Below, in pieces: positions 34,378-43,184 of a DNA stretch of 64,000 bases. Location of the stretch: contig JANOQJ010000059.1 in assembly GCA_031414805.1 (NCBI GenBank), positions 42,521-106,520 on the forward strand, read 5' to 3'. The DNA comes from JAAFIW01 sp031414805 (GTDB lineage Bacteria > Pseudomonadota > Gammaproteobacteria > Burkholderiales > Burkholderiaceae_C). The translations under genes were made by a program, and so were the position numbers. The first letter of the stretch is position 1. Every line of letters begins with the position of its first letter. The notes beneath the pieces are model-generated. The model was given only the letters and a program-made list of their open reading frames with translations. It was not told the origin of the DNA and ran no database searches.

Positions 34378-35946
34378 TCAATTTGGTACAGAAGTGCGCA
34401 TCAAGTGCTCAAACGCCCCCAGCGCCGCTTTCGACCCATCGCCCGCCGCAATCACGATCTGCTTGAACGGCACCGTCGTCGCGTCACCCGCCGCAAATAC
34501 GCCGGGCACCGAAGTCTGACCTTTTGCGTCCACGATGATTTCGCCGTGTTTGGACAGCTCCACCACGCCTTTGAGCCAGTCGGTGTTGGGCACCAAGCCA
34601 ATTTGAATAAACACGCCTTCGAGCGCCACGGTGTGCAGCTGCTCGGTGGCGCGGTCTTTGTAGACCAGCGCATTGACCTTCTGGTCGCCGGTGATTTCGG
34701 TGGTTTGCGCATTCGTGATCACTGTCACATTGGGCAGGCTGTGCAGCTTGCGCTGCAGCACCGCGTCGGCGCGCAGCGTTTTGTCAAACTCGATCAGCGT
34801 CACGTGGCCCACCACGCCGCCCAGGTCAATCGCGGCTTCCACGCCGGAGTTGCCGCCGCCAATCACGGCCACGTGCTTGCCCTTGAACAGCGGACCATCG
34901 CAGTGCGGGCAGTAGGCCACGCCCTTGTTTTTGAACTCCGCTTCGCCGGGCACATTGATGTTGCGCCAACGCGCGCCGGTAGAAATCACCACCGATTTGG
35001 TGGTCAAGGTGGCTCCGCTTTCCAGCTTCACCTGGATCAAATCGTGCGCCGGGCCCGTGTTCAGCACCAGGGCTTTGGCGCGTTGCATGTTCATGATGTC
35101 CACGTCGTAGCCGCGCATCTGTTGCTCCAGGGCCAGCGCGAAGGCGGGGCCTTGGGTTTCCTGGACCGACGGGTAGTTTTCAATGCCCAGCGTATCCAGC
35201 GTCTGGCCGCCAATGTTTTCGCTGGCCACCCCCGTGCGAATGCCCTTACGCGCTGCATACACCGCCGCCGCGGCTCCAGCGGGGCCGCCACCGACGATGA
35301 GCATGTCAAAGGTTTCCTTGTTGTTGATCTTCTTGGCCTCACGCTCGACGCCGCTGGTGTCAATCTTGGCCAGAATTTCTTCCAGGCTCATGCGGCCCTG
35401 GCTGAACTCGGCGCCGTTCAAAAACACGGTGGGCACAGCCATCACCTGGCGTTGCTTCACCTCGTCTTGAAACAGTGCGCCGTCAATCATGGTGGTTTTG
35501 ATGCGCGGGTTTTGCACCGCCATCAGGTTCAGCGCCTGCACCACGTCCGGGCAGCTGTGGCAACTGAGGGACACAAACACCTCGAATACAAAGTCACCGT
35601 CCAACGCGCGGATTTGTTCCAGCACATCGGGTGCCACCTTGGGCGGGTAGCTGCCGGTTTGCAGCAAGGCCAGGATGAGCGATGTGAATTCATGCCCCAT
35701 CGGGAGTCCGGCAAAACGCAGCCCGTGGTGTTCGCCGGGACGATTGATGCTGAATGAAGGCTTGCGGTACGCATCACCCGTGCTCTCGGTCACCGTCACC
35801 AGTCGCGAGCAATCGGCCACGTCTTTCAGCAGCGACCGCATCTCGCCCGATGCCGCGCTGTCGTCCAGCGAGGCCACGATGGCTATCGGCGTGGTGGCGC
35901 GGTCCAGGTAGCTTTTGAGCTGGGCTTTGGTGTCGGAATCGAGCAT
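34378..35946 (-). CDS. ahpF: Alkyl hydroperoxide reductase subunit F
   Basis: The 522-residue flavoprotein disulfide reductase passes electrons from NADH to AhpC. The N-terminal domain carries a CHSC redox pair (LSCHSCPDVVQ). The FAD domain starts GGGPAGAAAAVYAARKGI, the second redox pair is YCPHCDG, and the NADH loop is GGGNSGVEAAIDLGG. The length matches AhpF. It lies 77 bp downstream of ahpC on the same strand. Confidence 0.97.
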   Translation of the reverse strand: MLDSDTKAQLKSYLDRATTPIAIVASLDDSAASGEMRSLLKDVADCSRLVTVTESTGDAYRKPSFSINRPGEHHGLRFAGLPMGHEFTSLILALLQTGSYPPKVAPDVLEQIRALDGDFVFEVFVSLSCHSCPDVVQALNLMAVQNPRIKTTMIDGALFQDEVKQRQVMAVPTVFLNGAEFSQGRMSLEEILAKIDTSGVEREAKKINNKETFDMLIVGGGPAGAAAAVYAARKGIRTGVASENIGGQTLDTLGIENYPSVQETQGPAFALALEQQMRGYDVDIMNMQRAKALVLNTGPAHDLIQVKLESGATLTTKSVVISTGARWRNINVPGEAEFKNKGVAYCPHCDGPLFKGKHVAVIGGGNSGVEAAIDLGGVVGHVTLIEFDKTLRADAVLQRKLHSLPNVTVITNAQTTEITGDQKVNALVYKDRATEQLHTVALEGVFIQIGLVPNTDWLKGVVELSKHGEIIVDAKGQTSVPGVFAAGDATTVPFKQIVIAAGDGSKAALGAFEHLMRTSVPN

Positions 35947-36023
35947 GGCGGGCGCACTTTCGGGAAAAAAGGGACAAAAAAACCTGGGTGCCAGGCACCC
36001 AGGTTGGAGGCGGAGAGACTGTT

Positions 36024-36596
36024 TTAAATCTTGCCAACCAGGTCAAACGAAGGCTTCAGCGTGGCCGAGCCCTCATTCCACTTGGCCGGGCACACCTCGC
36101 CGGGGTGGGCGGCGATGTACTGCGCAGCTTTCACCCGGCGCATCAGCTCTTTGGCATCGCGCCCAATGCCGTCGGGGTGCACTTCAATGGTTTGAATCTT
36201 GCCTTCGGGGTTGACGATGAACGTGCCGCGCAGGCACAGGCCTGCGTCTTCGCCTTCTTCAATCAGCACGTCAAAGCCACGGGCCAGCGTGTGGCCCGGG
36301 TCGCCCACCAGTGCGTACTGCACCTTGCCCATCTCCGGCGAGCTGTCGTGCCAGGCTTTGTGTGTGAAGTGGGTGTCCGTCGACACGCCATAAATGTCCA
36401 CGCCCATTTTCTGGAACTCGGCGTAATGGTCGGCCAGGTCACCCAGTTCGGTGGGGCAGACAAACGTGAACGCAGCCGGGAAAAACACAAACACCGACCA
36501 CTTGCCCTTGAGCTGCTCGCTCGTCACGGGCACGAACTTGCCGTTTTGGTAAGCGGTGGCTTTAAAGGGAATGACGTCTTTGTTGATGAGGGACAT
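36024..36596 (-). CDS. ahpC: Alkyl hydroperoxide reductase subunit C (peroxiredoxin)
   Basis: The 190-residue typical 2-Cys peroxiredoxin has the peroxidatic cysteine in TFVCPTELGDLADHY and the resolving cysteine in GEVCPAKWNEG. It reduces hydrogen peroxide and organic hydroperoxides in the cytoplasm and is recharged by AhpF encoded next to it. A good AAGGAG-like site precedes ATG 36596 on the minus strand, and a possible OxyR dyad lies 70 bp upstream. Confidence 0.97.
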   Translation of the reverse strand: MSLINKDVIPFKATAYQNGKFVPVTSEQLKGKWSVFVFFPAAFTFVCPTELGDLADHYAEFQKMGVDIYGVSTDTHFTHKAWHDSSPEMGKVQYALVGDPGHTLARGFDVLIEEGEDAGLCLRGTFIVNPEGKIQTIEVHPDGIGRDAKELMRRVKAAQYIAAHPGEVCPAKWNEGSATLKPSFDLVGKI

Positions 36597-36666
36597 GAGA
36601 GAACTCCTTGAGGGTTGGGAAGCTTTGGAACCGTCGATATGATATTTCGATTAAGTCGCGATATTC

Positions 36667-36681
36667 ATAGTTAATGACTAT
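36667..36681 (-). promoter_or_regulatory. OxyR-like ATAG-N7-CTAT dyad upstream of ahpC
   Basis: ATAG at 36667-36670 and CTAT at 36678-36681 are separated by seven bases, as in one half of an OxyR operator. The flanking half-sites are poor. Its place 70 bp upstream of ahpC fits the known peroxide regulation of ahpCF. Confidence 0.4.
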
Positions 36682-36785
36682 GAGTATTCGGGTTAATACT
36701 TATTTTGCGGGGGTTGCATTCGCGGGGTGTGGCACTGCGAGGCGGTTTTTACGCACCCATAGCGCTGTCAGTTGGGGCATCAGCC

Positions 36786-36827
36786 GCTACAAAATAAATA
36801 GCTGCTTGAGCAGTATTCACAAGGGCT
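36786..36827 (+). repeat. Dispersed ATAGCTGCTTGAGCA repeat, copy 10
   Basis: Near-consensus copy in the 548-bp spacer between ahpC and the TAXI gene. I see no gene in the rest of that spacer (36828-37144). Confidence 0.85.
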
Positions 36828-37144
36828 GGAGTCTTGTTTTGGCTTGAATCGACGCCTTGCTCCCTCACATTCCAGGCCCGGCAGGCGGCTCCCCTGCGCA
36901 TCAACCTGGGCTGGCAAGCGACGGCCAGCCGGGTCTGCGCTGGAGAAAATCTCCGCAATCACGCGAAACAGGTTTTGGGTAGCGCACCAGACCACGCTGC
37001 GCCTTGCTGCAATTTTTCGATCACACACCCGACTGCCCGCCGCAGCGAATGTTGTTGGCTAGCCTGGCCCCGTGCCATGCGGATTTAATAGCAGGCAGCA
37101 GGGCACACGGTTCAAACTTCCTAGGGCTGAATCAATAGCCAGCC

Positions 37145-38152
37145 TTATGAGGTGCGCACCACAGTCACGCCTACCCCTCGCTCCCGCAGATACCGCAACG
37201 CCCCCGGATGAAACGGCACCACCGTGTTGTTCACCGCGTTCTCTGCGCGGGTCGGCCCCGCGCTGGGGTGCAGGGTCAGGGGGTCGGCTACGGACAGCAC
37301 GGTTCGGGTGATCCAGTAGGCATCGGCCTCTGGCAGATCTTTGTGGGCCATCACGAAGTTCCAGGCGGCCACGCTGTTCAGGGCCGTGGCCTGACTTTTG
37401 TAGGTGTTGGCGGGCACGCTGGTGGGGCTCAAAAACGGGAAGCGCTGCAGCATGGCGCTGCGCTCGGCAGTGCTCAGGCCAAAGACCACGGCGTCGGCCG
37501 CATCGGCCACTTGTTTGATGGCCGGAATGGGCAGCGCCGCGCCCTGCCACAGCGCGTCGATGCGCCCGGCCAGCAGGTCGGCCGCCAGAGCCGCGGGCGT
37601 GCCTGCAACAGTTTGCATCTGCAACTTATTGGCTTCAATCAAACCCTTGAAGAAGCTTTCTGCCGGGCCACCGGCGGGACCTACGCCGACCCGTTTACCG
37701 GCTAGCTGGGCCAGGTTGCTCAAGCCTGATGCGCGCAGGGCCACGATTTGAAAAGACGTTTCGTACATGGGGAACAGGGCGCGCACGTTGCTGTGCTGCT
37801 TGCCCTGCGTCCAACTGCCTGTGCCGCTGACGGCTTCAAACGCCGTGCCCAAAAACACCGTGCCCAGGCTGCCGGCTTGCTCGTTGATTTTTTGCAGGTT
37901 TTCGATGGACCCGCGCGACTCCAGCGCCTGCGCTTTCAGGCCCTGGCTGCTCAGGTAGGCCGCCATGCCTTGGGCGTAGGGCAGGAAGGCGCTGCCTGGG
38001 CCAGCGGCGTAGATACCGACCTCGGACAAGCTGGGTTTGGGTGCTGGCAAAGACTTGGCTGCGGTGGTGGGTGGCGTGCTGCAGGCGGACAACAGCCAGG
38101 GGTTCAGGCCGATGGCGACAGTGAACAGGGCGGTGCGACGGGTGATGGGCAT
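37145..38152 (-). CDS. TAXI family TRAP-type solute-binding lipoprotein
   Basis: The 335-residue protein starts at ATG 38152 (MPITRRTALFTVAIG) with a lipoprotein signal (lipobox LSAC, about residue 24). The TAXI/TRAP binding-protein features are YAQGMAAYLSSQG, SRGSIENLQKINEQ, LAQLAGKRVGVGPAGGPAE and a C-terminal RYLRERG. It would bind a carboxylate-type solute in the periplasm. No TRAP membrane subunit gene is near, so it is an orphan or works with distant permeases. Confidence 0.87.
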   Translation of the reverse strand: MPITRRTALFTVAIGLNPWLLSACSTPPTTAAKSLPAPKPSLSEVGIYAAGPGSAFLPYAQGMAAYLSSQGLKAQALESRGSIENLQKINEQAGSLGTVFLGTAFEAVSGTGSWTQGKQHSNVRALFPMYETSFQIVALRASGLSNLAQLAGKRVGVGPAGGPAESFFKGLIEANKLQMQTVAGTPAALAADLLAGRIDALWQGAALPIPAIKQVADAADAVVFGLSTAERSAMLQRFPFLSPTSVPANTYKSQATALNSVAAWNFVMAHKDLPEADAYWITRTVLSVADPLTLHPSAGPTRAENAVNNTVVPFHPGALRYLRERGVGVTVVRTS

Positions 38153-38237
38153 GGTGTTGTCTCCGGTGGTTTGCGTGGGTTGTGGGTTCAGTGTCGCGCT
38201 GAAAACGGTAGTCGTGAAGTGATGGGTTGGCGTGACT

Positions 38238-39209
38238 TCATTCCAGAGTGGCATGAACCACCCGCCCAAACCGCACCGTCGTCACCCCCACGCGCAACTG
38301 CCGCACCGAGGGCATGACCAGCACGCAATCGTCATAGGGCGTGACCACGGGCTGCCCGGCGTCGTGGGCGATCACCGTGCCTGCGTGGGCGATGACCTCG
38401 CCGCCGGTGAAGGCCTGGGTGAACACAAAGTCCATTGATTGGGCCACCACGCGCTGCGTCACCTGCACGGGTGGTGGCGGCACCGCGTCGGGCTGCAACC
38501 AGCCCGTGGGCACGTCGTTTCGGTCAAGCGAGCCCGCCGCCATCAGAAAGCGCATCAAGGCGTTGCGCGCGACCTGTAGCGACGAGGCCTGCCAGTGCTG
38601 GCCCGCCTCCAGCAGCAGGGCAATGCGCTGGCTCGCCGGGTCGGCAAACGGGCCGTAATCACGCAGGCGCACGCCGTCGTCGTGGCCGCTGTCGATGATG
38701 GCTTGGGCGGGCAGTTGCAAGGCTTGTGCGAAGGCAATGTTGCGCGGCAGCAGGCCGGTGACCAGCAGCGGCGGCGCGGGTTCGTGCATGGAGTGCAGGT
38801 CCAGCAAATGCGTGGCACCTTGCACGAAAGGCAGGATTTGCCGGGCCCGCAAGCGCTCGGCGCTGGTGCCGCTTGGCAGGCTGTCACCCCAGACACGGTT
38901 GAAGTCTTCATCAATGAAACGGCTGGCGTCGGGCTTGCGCGCATCGAAGCGCCCAAAGGCCGCCGCATTGCAAAAAATGGCGGTGATGCGACCGGCGCGG
39001 GGCAGCAGACCGCTCTTTAAAAAAGCGTCCAGTGCGATGGCACCCGAATACTCGTTGCCGTGCACCAGTGAGGTGATGAGCACCTGCGGGCCCTCGTGTG
39101 AGCCGACGCGTTGGTGGACATAGGGCACGCCGGTGGGCGATTCGGCCCAGCACGACAGGTCGGGTGCTGGCAGCTCAACCGGGTGTGAAAACCCGTCTCG
39201 TGCGCTCAC
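38238..39209 (-). CDS. Succinylglutamate desuccinylase/aspartoacylase family protein
   Basis: The 323-residue zinc carboxypeptidase-like protein has metal-binding SLVHGNEYSG (H and E) and LDLHSMHEP (H), with DEDFNRVWGDSLPSG between. These match the AstE/AspA family, which hydrolyses N-acyl amino acids. Its start overlaps the stop of the upstream Bug-type gene (39206-39209), so the two are co-translated. Together with the two solute-binding proteins it suggests uptake and deacylation of a carboxylate or N-acyl amino acid, as inference. Confidence 0.88.
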   Translation of the reverse strand: MSARDGFSHPVELPAPDLSCWAESPTGVPYVHQRVGSHEGPQVLITSLVHGNEYSGAIALDAFLKSGLLPRAGRITAIFCNAAAFGRFDARKPDASRFIDEDFNRVWGDSLPSGTSAERLRARQILPFVQGATHLLDLHSMHEPAPPLLVTGLLPRNIAFAQALQLPAQAIIDSGHDDGVRLRDYGPFADPASQRIALLLEAGQHWQASSLQVARNALMRFLMAAGSLDRNDVPTGWLQPDAVPPPPVQVTQRVVAQSMDFVFTQAFTGGEVIAHAGTVIAHDAGQPVVTPYDDCVLVMPSVRQLRVGVTTVRFGRVVHATLE

Positions 39210-40207
39210 GAGCCCGCACCCGCTGCCACGGCCTGTGTGACCACGCTGCGCACGCGGGTGGTTTCGCTCTTGATGAAATCAGTCAGCGCTTTGGGGCTTC
39301 CGCCATCGTTGCTGATGCCAGCTTTCTGCAGCTTTTGCCACACGTCCTGCTCGCGCAGCACCTCACCAAGCTCTTTGTTCAAACGAGCCGTCATCGGCGC
39401 GGGCAGTTTGGCGGGTCCAAACAGGCCAAACCACACATTCATGTCGTAGCCCTTCAGGCGCGGGTGCTCGGCCAGCGCCGGAATTTGCGGTGCCGCGCGC
39501 GACCGGTTGGGGGTGGTCACGCCCAGCGGAATCATCTTGCCCGACTCGATGTGTGGCAGCGCCGACGACAGCACAAACACGCTGAATTCCACGTTCCCGC
39601 CCAGCACGTCTTGCACCATTTGCGCCGCACCGCGGTAAGGCACATGGCGAAACGTGGTGCCGCCCAGCATGTTGATCAGCTCGCCCGAGACGTGCAGCGG
39701 CGTGCCCACGCCTGAGGACGCAAAGCTCAGCCGATTGGGTTCACGCTTGGCCTTGGCCAGCGCCTCGTCCATGGTTTTCACACCCGCTTTGGGCCCCGCC
39801 ACAAACACCATGGGCGTGGTGCCTATCAGGCCAATCGGCGCCAGATCGGTTTCGCCGTTGTATTTGACGGCCGTGTTGAACAGCCGCGCAATCGACACCT
39901 CGCTGCCCGAACCGAGCAGCAGGGTGTAGCCATCGGGCTGGGCGTTGACGACTTTCTGCGCCCCAATCGTGCCACCGGCCCCACCCACGTTTTCCACCAC
40001 CACGGGCGTGCCCAACCGCTTGGACAGCGGCTCGGCGATGGTGCGCGCCACCAGGTCCACACTGCCACCGGCGGGGTAGCCCACCACCAGGGTGATGGGT
40101 TTGGCGGCGGGCCAGGTTTGGGCGGCGGCGGGGCTGGACAGGCTGGTCAGCCCGGCACAGGTGGCGATGGCCAGAATGAGGCGGCGTGAAGCGTGATTGG
40201 GGCGCAT
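39206..40207 (-). CDS. Bug/TctC-type tripartite tricarboxylate transporter binding protein
   Basis: The 333-residue periplasmic protein starts at ATG 40207 (MRPNHASRRLILAIATC) with a signal peptide ending in AAAQ. Family motifs are KPITLVVGYPAGGSVDLVAR, VENVGGAGGTIGAQKV, LLGSGSEVSIA and GVGTPLHVSGELINM. Bug proteins are greatly expanded in Burkholderiales and bind small carboxylates. No TctAB permease is adjacent. It overlaps the desuccinylase-like gene by four bases. Confidence 0.92.
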   Translation of the reverse strand: MRPNHASRRLILAIATCAGLTSLSSPAAAQTWPAAKPITLVVGYPAGGSVDLVARTIAEPLSKRLGTPVVVENVGGAGGTIGAQKVVNAQPDGYTLLLGSGSEVSIARLFNTAVKYNGETDLAPIGLIGTTPMVFVAGPKAGVKTMDEALAKAKREPNRLSFASSGVGTPLHVSGELINMLGGTTFRHVPYRGAAQMVQDVLGGNVEFSVFVLSSALPHIESGKMIPLGVTTPNRSRAAPQIPALAEHPRLKGYDMNVWFGLFGPAKLPAPMTARLNKELGEVLREQDVWQKLQKAGISNDGGSPKALTDFIKSETTRVRSVVTQAVAAGAGS

Positions 40208-40359
40208 GACAAACTCCGATGTGTTAAGCAGAGAAGCATAGGAAACAGGGAGATAAACCGTATGCAGTAAGCGCATAGGGACATGCGGATTTGTCTAAAC
40301 ACAATAGCTTTCCTGCGTTTGGTACGATGATTTTTTATTGTTATGTTGAAGGCTTGGCT

Positions 40360-40608
40360 ATGAATATCAATGAGCTTGCCTCCTTGCCTCTGGCTCAGCG
40401 CATGGAGGCGATGCAGGTTTTGTGGAATTCAATGACGCAGGATGAGGCGGACAAACTCGTCGCGATTCCCGCTTGGCACAAGTCCGTGGTACTTGAGCGC
40501 GTAAACCGACATGACGCTGGCCAAGAACCCGTCTTGTCATGGGACGAGGCCAAGCGCAGTATTCGCAGCGCGATAGAAGCCCGAAAAAACCCAGGTTCTG
40601 TGCAGTGA
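40360..40608 (+). CDS. Addiction module antitoxin (TIGR02574-like)
   Basis: The 82-residue protein MNINELASLPLAQRMEAMQVLWNSM...SWDEAKRSIR matches small addiction-module proteins whose LP..ER...AE.LW.S and W..... motifs recur in antitoxins paired with RelE/ParE toxins. The start is ATG 40360. Its TGA overlaps the GTG start of the toxin by four bases (GTGA). It probably binds and neutralises the toxin. Confidence 0.82.
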   Translation: MNINELASLPLAQRMEAMQVLWNSMTQDEADKLVAIPAWHKSVVLERVNRHDAGQEPVLSWDEAKRSIRSAIEARKNPGSVQ

Positions 40609-40919
40609 ACGGTTGCCAACGTATAGAGGTGGCCCAATCGGCAAGAGACGATCTGGAAGATGGATTCTGGTTCTACGAGGCTCAGCAAGCTGGAATTGGC
40701 GACTATTTTCTCAATGCCCTTCAATCTGATATTGACTCCCTGCTGCTATACGCAGGTGTACACGAGAAGCCGTTTGATCCACGTGTTTATAGACGTGTGT
40801 CGACGCGCTTTCCCTATGCGGTTTACTACACGCTCAGCGAAGATGTGGCGTGTGTTGTCGCAGTTCTGGACACACGGCGCGACCCGCGTCTTGTTCAGCA
40901 CCGGGTGCAGGCCCATTAG
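40605..40919 (+). CDS. RelE/ParE family toxin
   Basis: The 104-residue product reads from GTG 40605 (VNGCQRIEVAQSARDDLEDGFWFYE). RelE/ParE features are the N-terminal A..DL..G..FYE helix, RVYRRVSTRFPYAVYYTLSEDVACVVAVLDTRRDP near the C-terminus. ParE toxins poison gyrase and RelE cleaves ribosome-bound mRNA; which applies here cannot be told. It is translationally coupled to the antitoxin. Confidence 0.87.
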   Translation: MNGCQRIEVAQSARDDLEDGFWFYEAQQAGIGDYFLNALQSDIDSLLLYAGVHEKPFDPRVYRRVSTRFPYAVYYTLSEDVACVVAVLDTRRDPRLVQHRVQAH

Positions 40920-40944
40920 TGGTGTTTCTGGCACATGGGCCAGG

Positions 40945-41832
40945 CTAGAAAACCTCCCAAACCTTCTGCACCAAAGCATTGCGCGCCACCCGTGGCCGGT
41001 GCAGCCGGATTTCGAAGCGGATGGCATCACCCGCACCGCCAGCCAACACCAAGCGCCCGGCCTTCAGATCCGCCGCCACCAGCGCCTGCGGCAGCCAGGC
41101 GACGCCCGCGCCCTGCAAGGCCTGCTCGTGCAGTGACTCGGCAAAGTCAGACTCGCACACGCATTGCAGGTGCAGCTCGCGCGCGTTGCGGGCTAGACCA
41201 TCCTGAAAAATATGGGCCAGTGCCAGCGAAGGCGCAAAGCCCAGCAGCGGCAGGGGTTTGCGCGCGGTGCCGGGCAGGGCAAACAGAGCCTTGCCATCGG
41301 GGCGTGGTGCGCATACGGGCACCAGTTCGTCTTGTCCCATCAAACGGCTTTCAAACTGGTGCTCGTCCAGGGTCATCACCAGCCGGGGGTGGCTGTAGCT
41401 GAGCAGAAAGTCGGCGCCGCCCTGTTCCAGCGCCTGCACGCCGTCGTGCACCGAGCCAGTGAGCATGCGAAGGCGAAAGTCACCCACCACGCGGCGCACA
41501 TCGCGCGACCAGGCGGGCACCGTGGTGCGCGACAGCGTGCGCCCGGTGGCCAGCGTCACCCAGTCACCATCACCGCCCGCCTGGCGGATGCGCGCGCGCA
41601 CCTCGCTCAAGCTGGCCACGGCGCGGCGGGCAACCGGCAGCAATTCCTCGCCCGCTTCGGTCAAACCAACAGGCACACCGCTGCGGTTGATGAGGTCGCC
41701 GCCGACCCACATTTCCAGCGAGCGAATGCGCCGCGAAAACTGCGGCTGTGTCACATGGCGCAACACCGCAGCGCGCGAAAAGCTGCGCTCACGCGCCAGT
41801 ACAACGAAGTCTTCCAGCCACTTGTGGTCCAT
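40945..41832 (-). CDS. LysR family transcriptional regulator
   Basis: The 295-residue regulator starts at 41832 (MDHKWLEDFVVLARERSFSRAAV). The N-terminal winged HTH has SRAAVLRHVTQPQFSRRIRSLE, and the effector-binding domain follows. It is divergent from the EamA transporter gene, the start codons only 22 bp apart, so it probably regulates that gene and itself. The effector is unknown. The variant LRHVTQPQFSRRIRSLEMWVG is typical of hypochlorite/YjiE-like LysR proteins, only as a resemblance. Confidence 0.93.
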   Translation of the reverse strand: MDHKWLEDFVVLARERSFSRAAVLRHVTQPQFSRRIRSLEMWVGGDLINRSGVPVGLTEAGEELLPVARRAVASLSEVRARIRQAGGDGDWVTLATGRTLSRTTVPAWSRDVRRVVGDFRLRMLTGSVHDGVQALEQGGADFLLSYSHPRLVMTLDEHQFESRLMGQDELVPVCAPRPDGKALFALPGTARKPLPLLGFAPSLALAHIFQDGLARNARELHLQCVCESDFAESLHEQALQGAGVAWLPQALVAADLKAGRLVLAGGAGDAIRFEIRLHRPRVARNALVQKVWEVF

Positions 41833-41854
41833 GCCGCCACACTACCATTGCCCC

Positions 41855-42766
41855 ATGCCCGCCACCCCATCCGCAACCCACCCCGCCCGCAAAGACCACC
41901 TGGACGCAACCGCCATCGGCCTGCTAGTGGCGTGTTGCGCGTTTTGGGGTTTTCAGCAGGTGCTGGTCAAAGCCACCTTGCCCGAGTTGCCGCCGGTCTA
42001 TCAGGCAGCGATCCGGTTTGTGGGGGCTGTCGCTTTGCTGTGGATGTGGTGTGCAGCCAAGCGGGTGCCGCTATGGGGGCGCGATGGTTCGCTGGGCGCT
42101 GGCTTGCTGGCGGGCTCGCTGTTTGCAGCGGAGTTTGTGTGTATTTTTGTCGGCTTGCAGCACGCCACGGCATCGCGCCTGACGGTGTTTTTGTACACCT
42201 CGCCGTTTTGGGTGGCAGCGCTGTTGCCGCTGTGGTTGCCGGCCGAGAAGCTTCGGCCAGTGCAGTGGGCGGGCTTGGCCTGCGCATTTGCAGCGGTGGT
42301 GTTTGCGCTGCGTGAGGGCTTTTCTGGCAGCGCAGGCGCCACCTGGCAGGGCGATGTGCTGGCGCTGGCGGCGGGCATGTTCTGGGGCTTGACGACGGTG
42401 GTGATTCGCAGCTCGGCGCTGTCCCGCGTGTCGCCAGAAAAGCTGTTGTTTTACCAAGTGGCGGTGAGTGCAGCGGTGTTGCCGTTCGTGTCACTGGCGT
42501 TGGGGGAGCGCTGGACCATGGTATTCAGCCCGTTTGCCATCACCTCGCTGCTGCTGCAAACCGTGGTCGGCGCTTTTGCCAGCTACCTGGCCTGGATGTG
42601 GCTGCTGGGGCGTTACAACGCCACGCGGCTGTCGGTGTTTGTGTTCTTAACGCCGGTGTTCGCGCTGGGCTTTGGTGCGCTGTGGTTGGGCGAGGCCATT
42701 ACCATCACCCTGGTGCTGGCCCTGGGTTTGGTGGCGCTGGGCATTGTGTTGGTGAACCGGCGTTAA
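41855..42766 (+). CDS. EamA/DMT family transporter
   Basis: The 303-residue membrane protein starts at ATG 41855 (MPATPSATHPARKDHL). It has about ten hydrophobic segments in two EamA repeats; each contains the typical ...FWG...V...P...R pattern (LVACCAFWGFQQVLVKATLPELPPVYQAAIR; LAAGMFWGLTTVVIRSSALSRV). DMT transporters export or import metabolites such as amino acids. It is divergent from the LysR regulator. Substrate not predictable. Confidence 0.92.
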   Translation: MPATPSATHPARKDHLDATAIGLLVACCAFWGFQQVLVKATLPELPPVYQAAIRFVGAVALLWMWCAAKRVPLWGRDGSLGAGLLAGSLFAAEFVCIFVGLQHATASRLTVFLYTSPFWVAALLPLWLPAEKLRPVQWAGLACAFAAVVFALREGFSGSAGATWQGDVLALAAGMFWGLTTVVIRSSALSRVSPEKLLFYQVAVSAAVLPFVSLALGERWTMVFSPFAITSLLLQTVVGAFASYLAWMWLLGRYNATRLSVFVFLTPVFALGFGALWLGEAITITLVLALGLVALGIVLVNRR

Positions 42767-42774
42767 ATCACAAC

Positions 42775-42817
42775 GCTACATAATTGATAGCTGCTTGAGC
42801 AATAAACACAAGGGCGG
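42775..42817 (+). repeat. Dispersed ATAGCTGCTTGAGCA repeat, copy 11
   Basis: Full unit between the convergent EamA and HiPIP genes, starting nine bases after the EamA stop. Confidence 0.85.
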
Positions 42818-42848
42818 ATGGGCCTTTTGACCATAAATCCGCCTGGAA

Positions 42849-43157
42849 TCAAGCCCGTTTCGTCCAGGCGCTGCACCAGCCTTTTGCGTTGACCTGCTTG
42901 TTCGCAAACACCGCGCAAGCAGCAGAAGCGTCTGTTCTTGCGCCTTGAAACAGGGCGCAACCCGAGCAGCTCTGGCTAACCGAGTGGTTGGGGTACTTCT
43001 TGCCATCGACCTGGGTGCTGTCAGCCCGGTAGCCCAGCGCAACCGCCTGGGGGTCGGTTTCTGAGACGGTGCCTTGCGCCGTGGCGACCTTGACAAGCGA
43101 CAGCGCTGATGCCAAAGACAAGCTGCGTATGAAGAAAACTCTGCGTGGGGTGTTCAT
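42849..43157 (-). CDS. High-potential iron-sulfur protein (HiPIP)
   Basis: The 102-residue exported protein has a Tat-like signal (RRVFFIRSLSLASALSLVKVATA). The HiPIP cluster ligands are in SCSGCALFQG and CAVFANKQVNAKGWCSAW, giving the four cysteines of a [4Fe-4S] centre. HiPIPs carry electrons in the periplasm, for example to photosynthetic reaction centres or terminal oxidases. There is no obvious partner in the neighbourhood. Confidence 0.95.
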   Translation of the reverse strand: MNTPRRVFFIRSLSLASALSLVKVATAQGTVSETDPQAVALGYRADSTQVDGKKYPNHSVSQSCSGCALFQGARTDASAACAVFANKQVNAKGWCSAWTKRA

Positions 43158-43184
43158 GTGGGAGCCTTGGGGTGTGTGGTGGGA

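Noticed and set aside
36834..37144. Small frames in the ahpC-TAXI spacer
   Set aside because: No ribosome binding site, no domain pattern, and partly repeat-derived.
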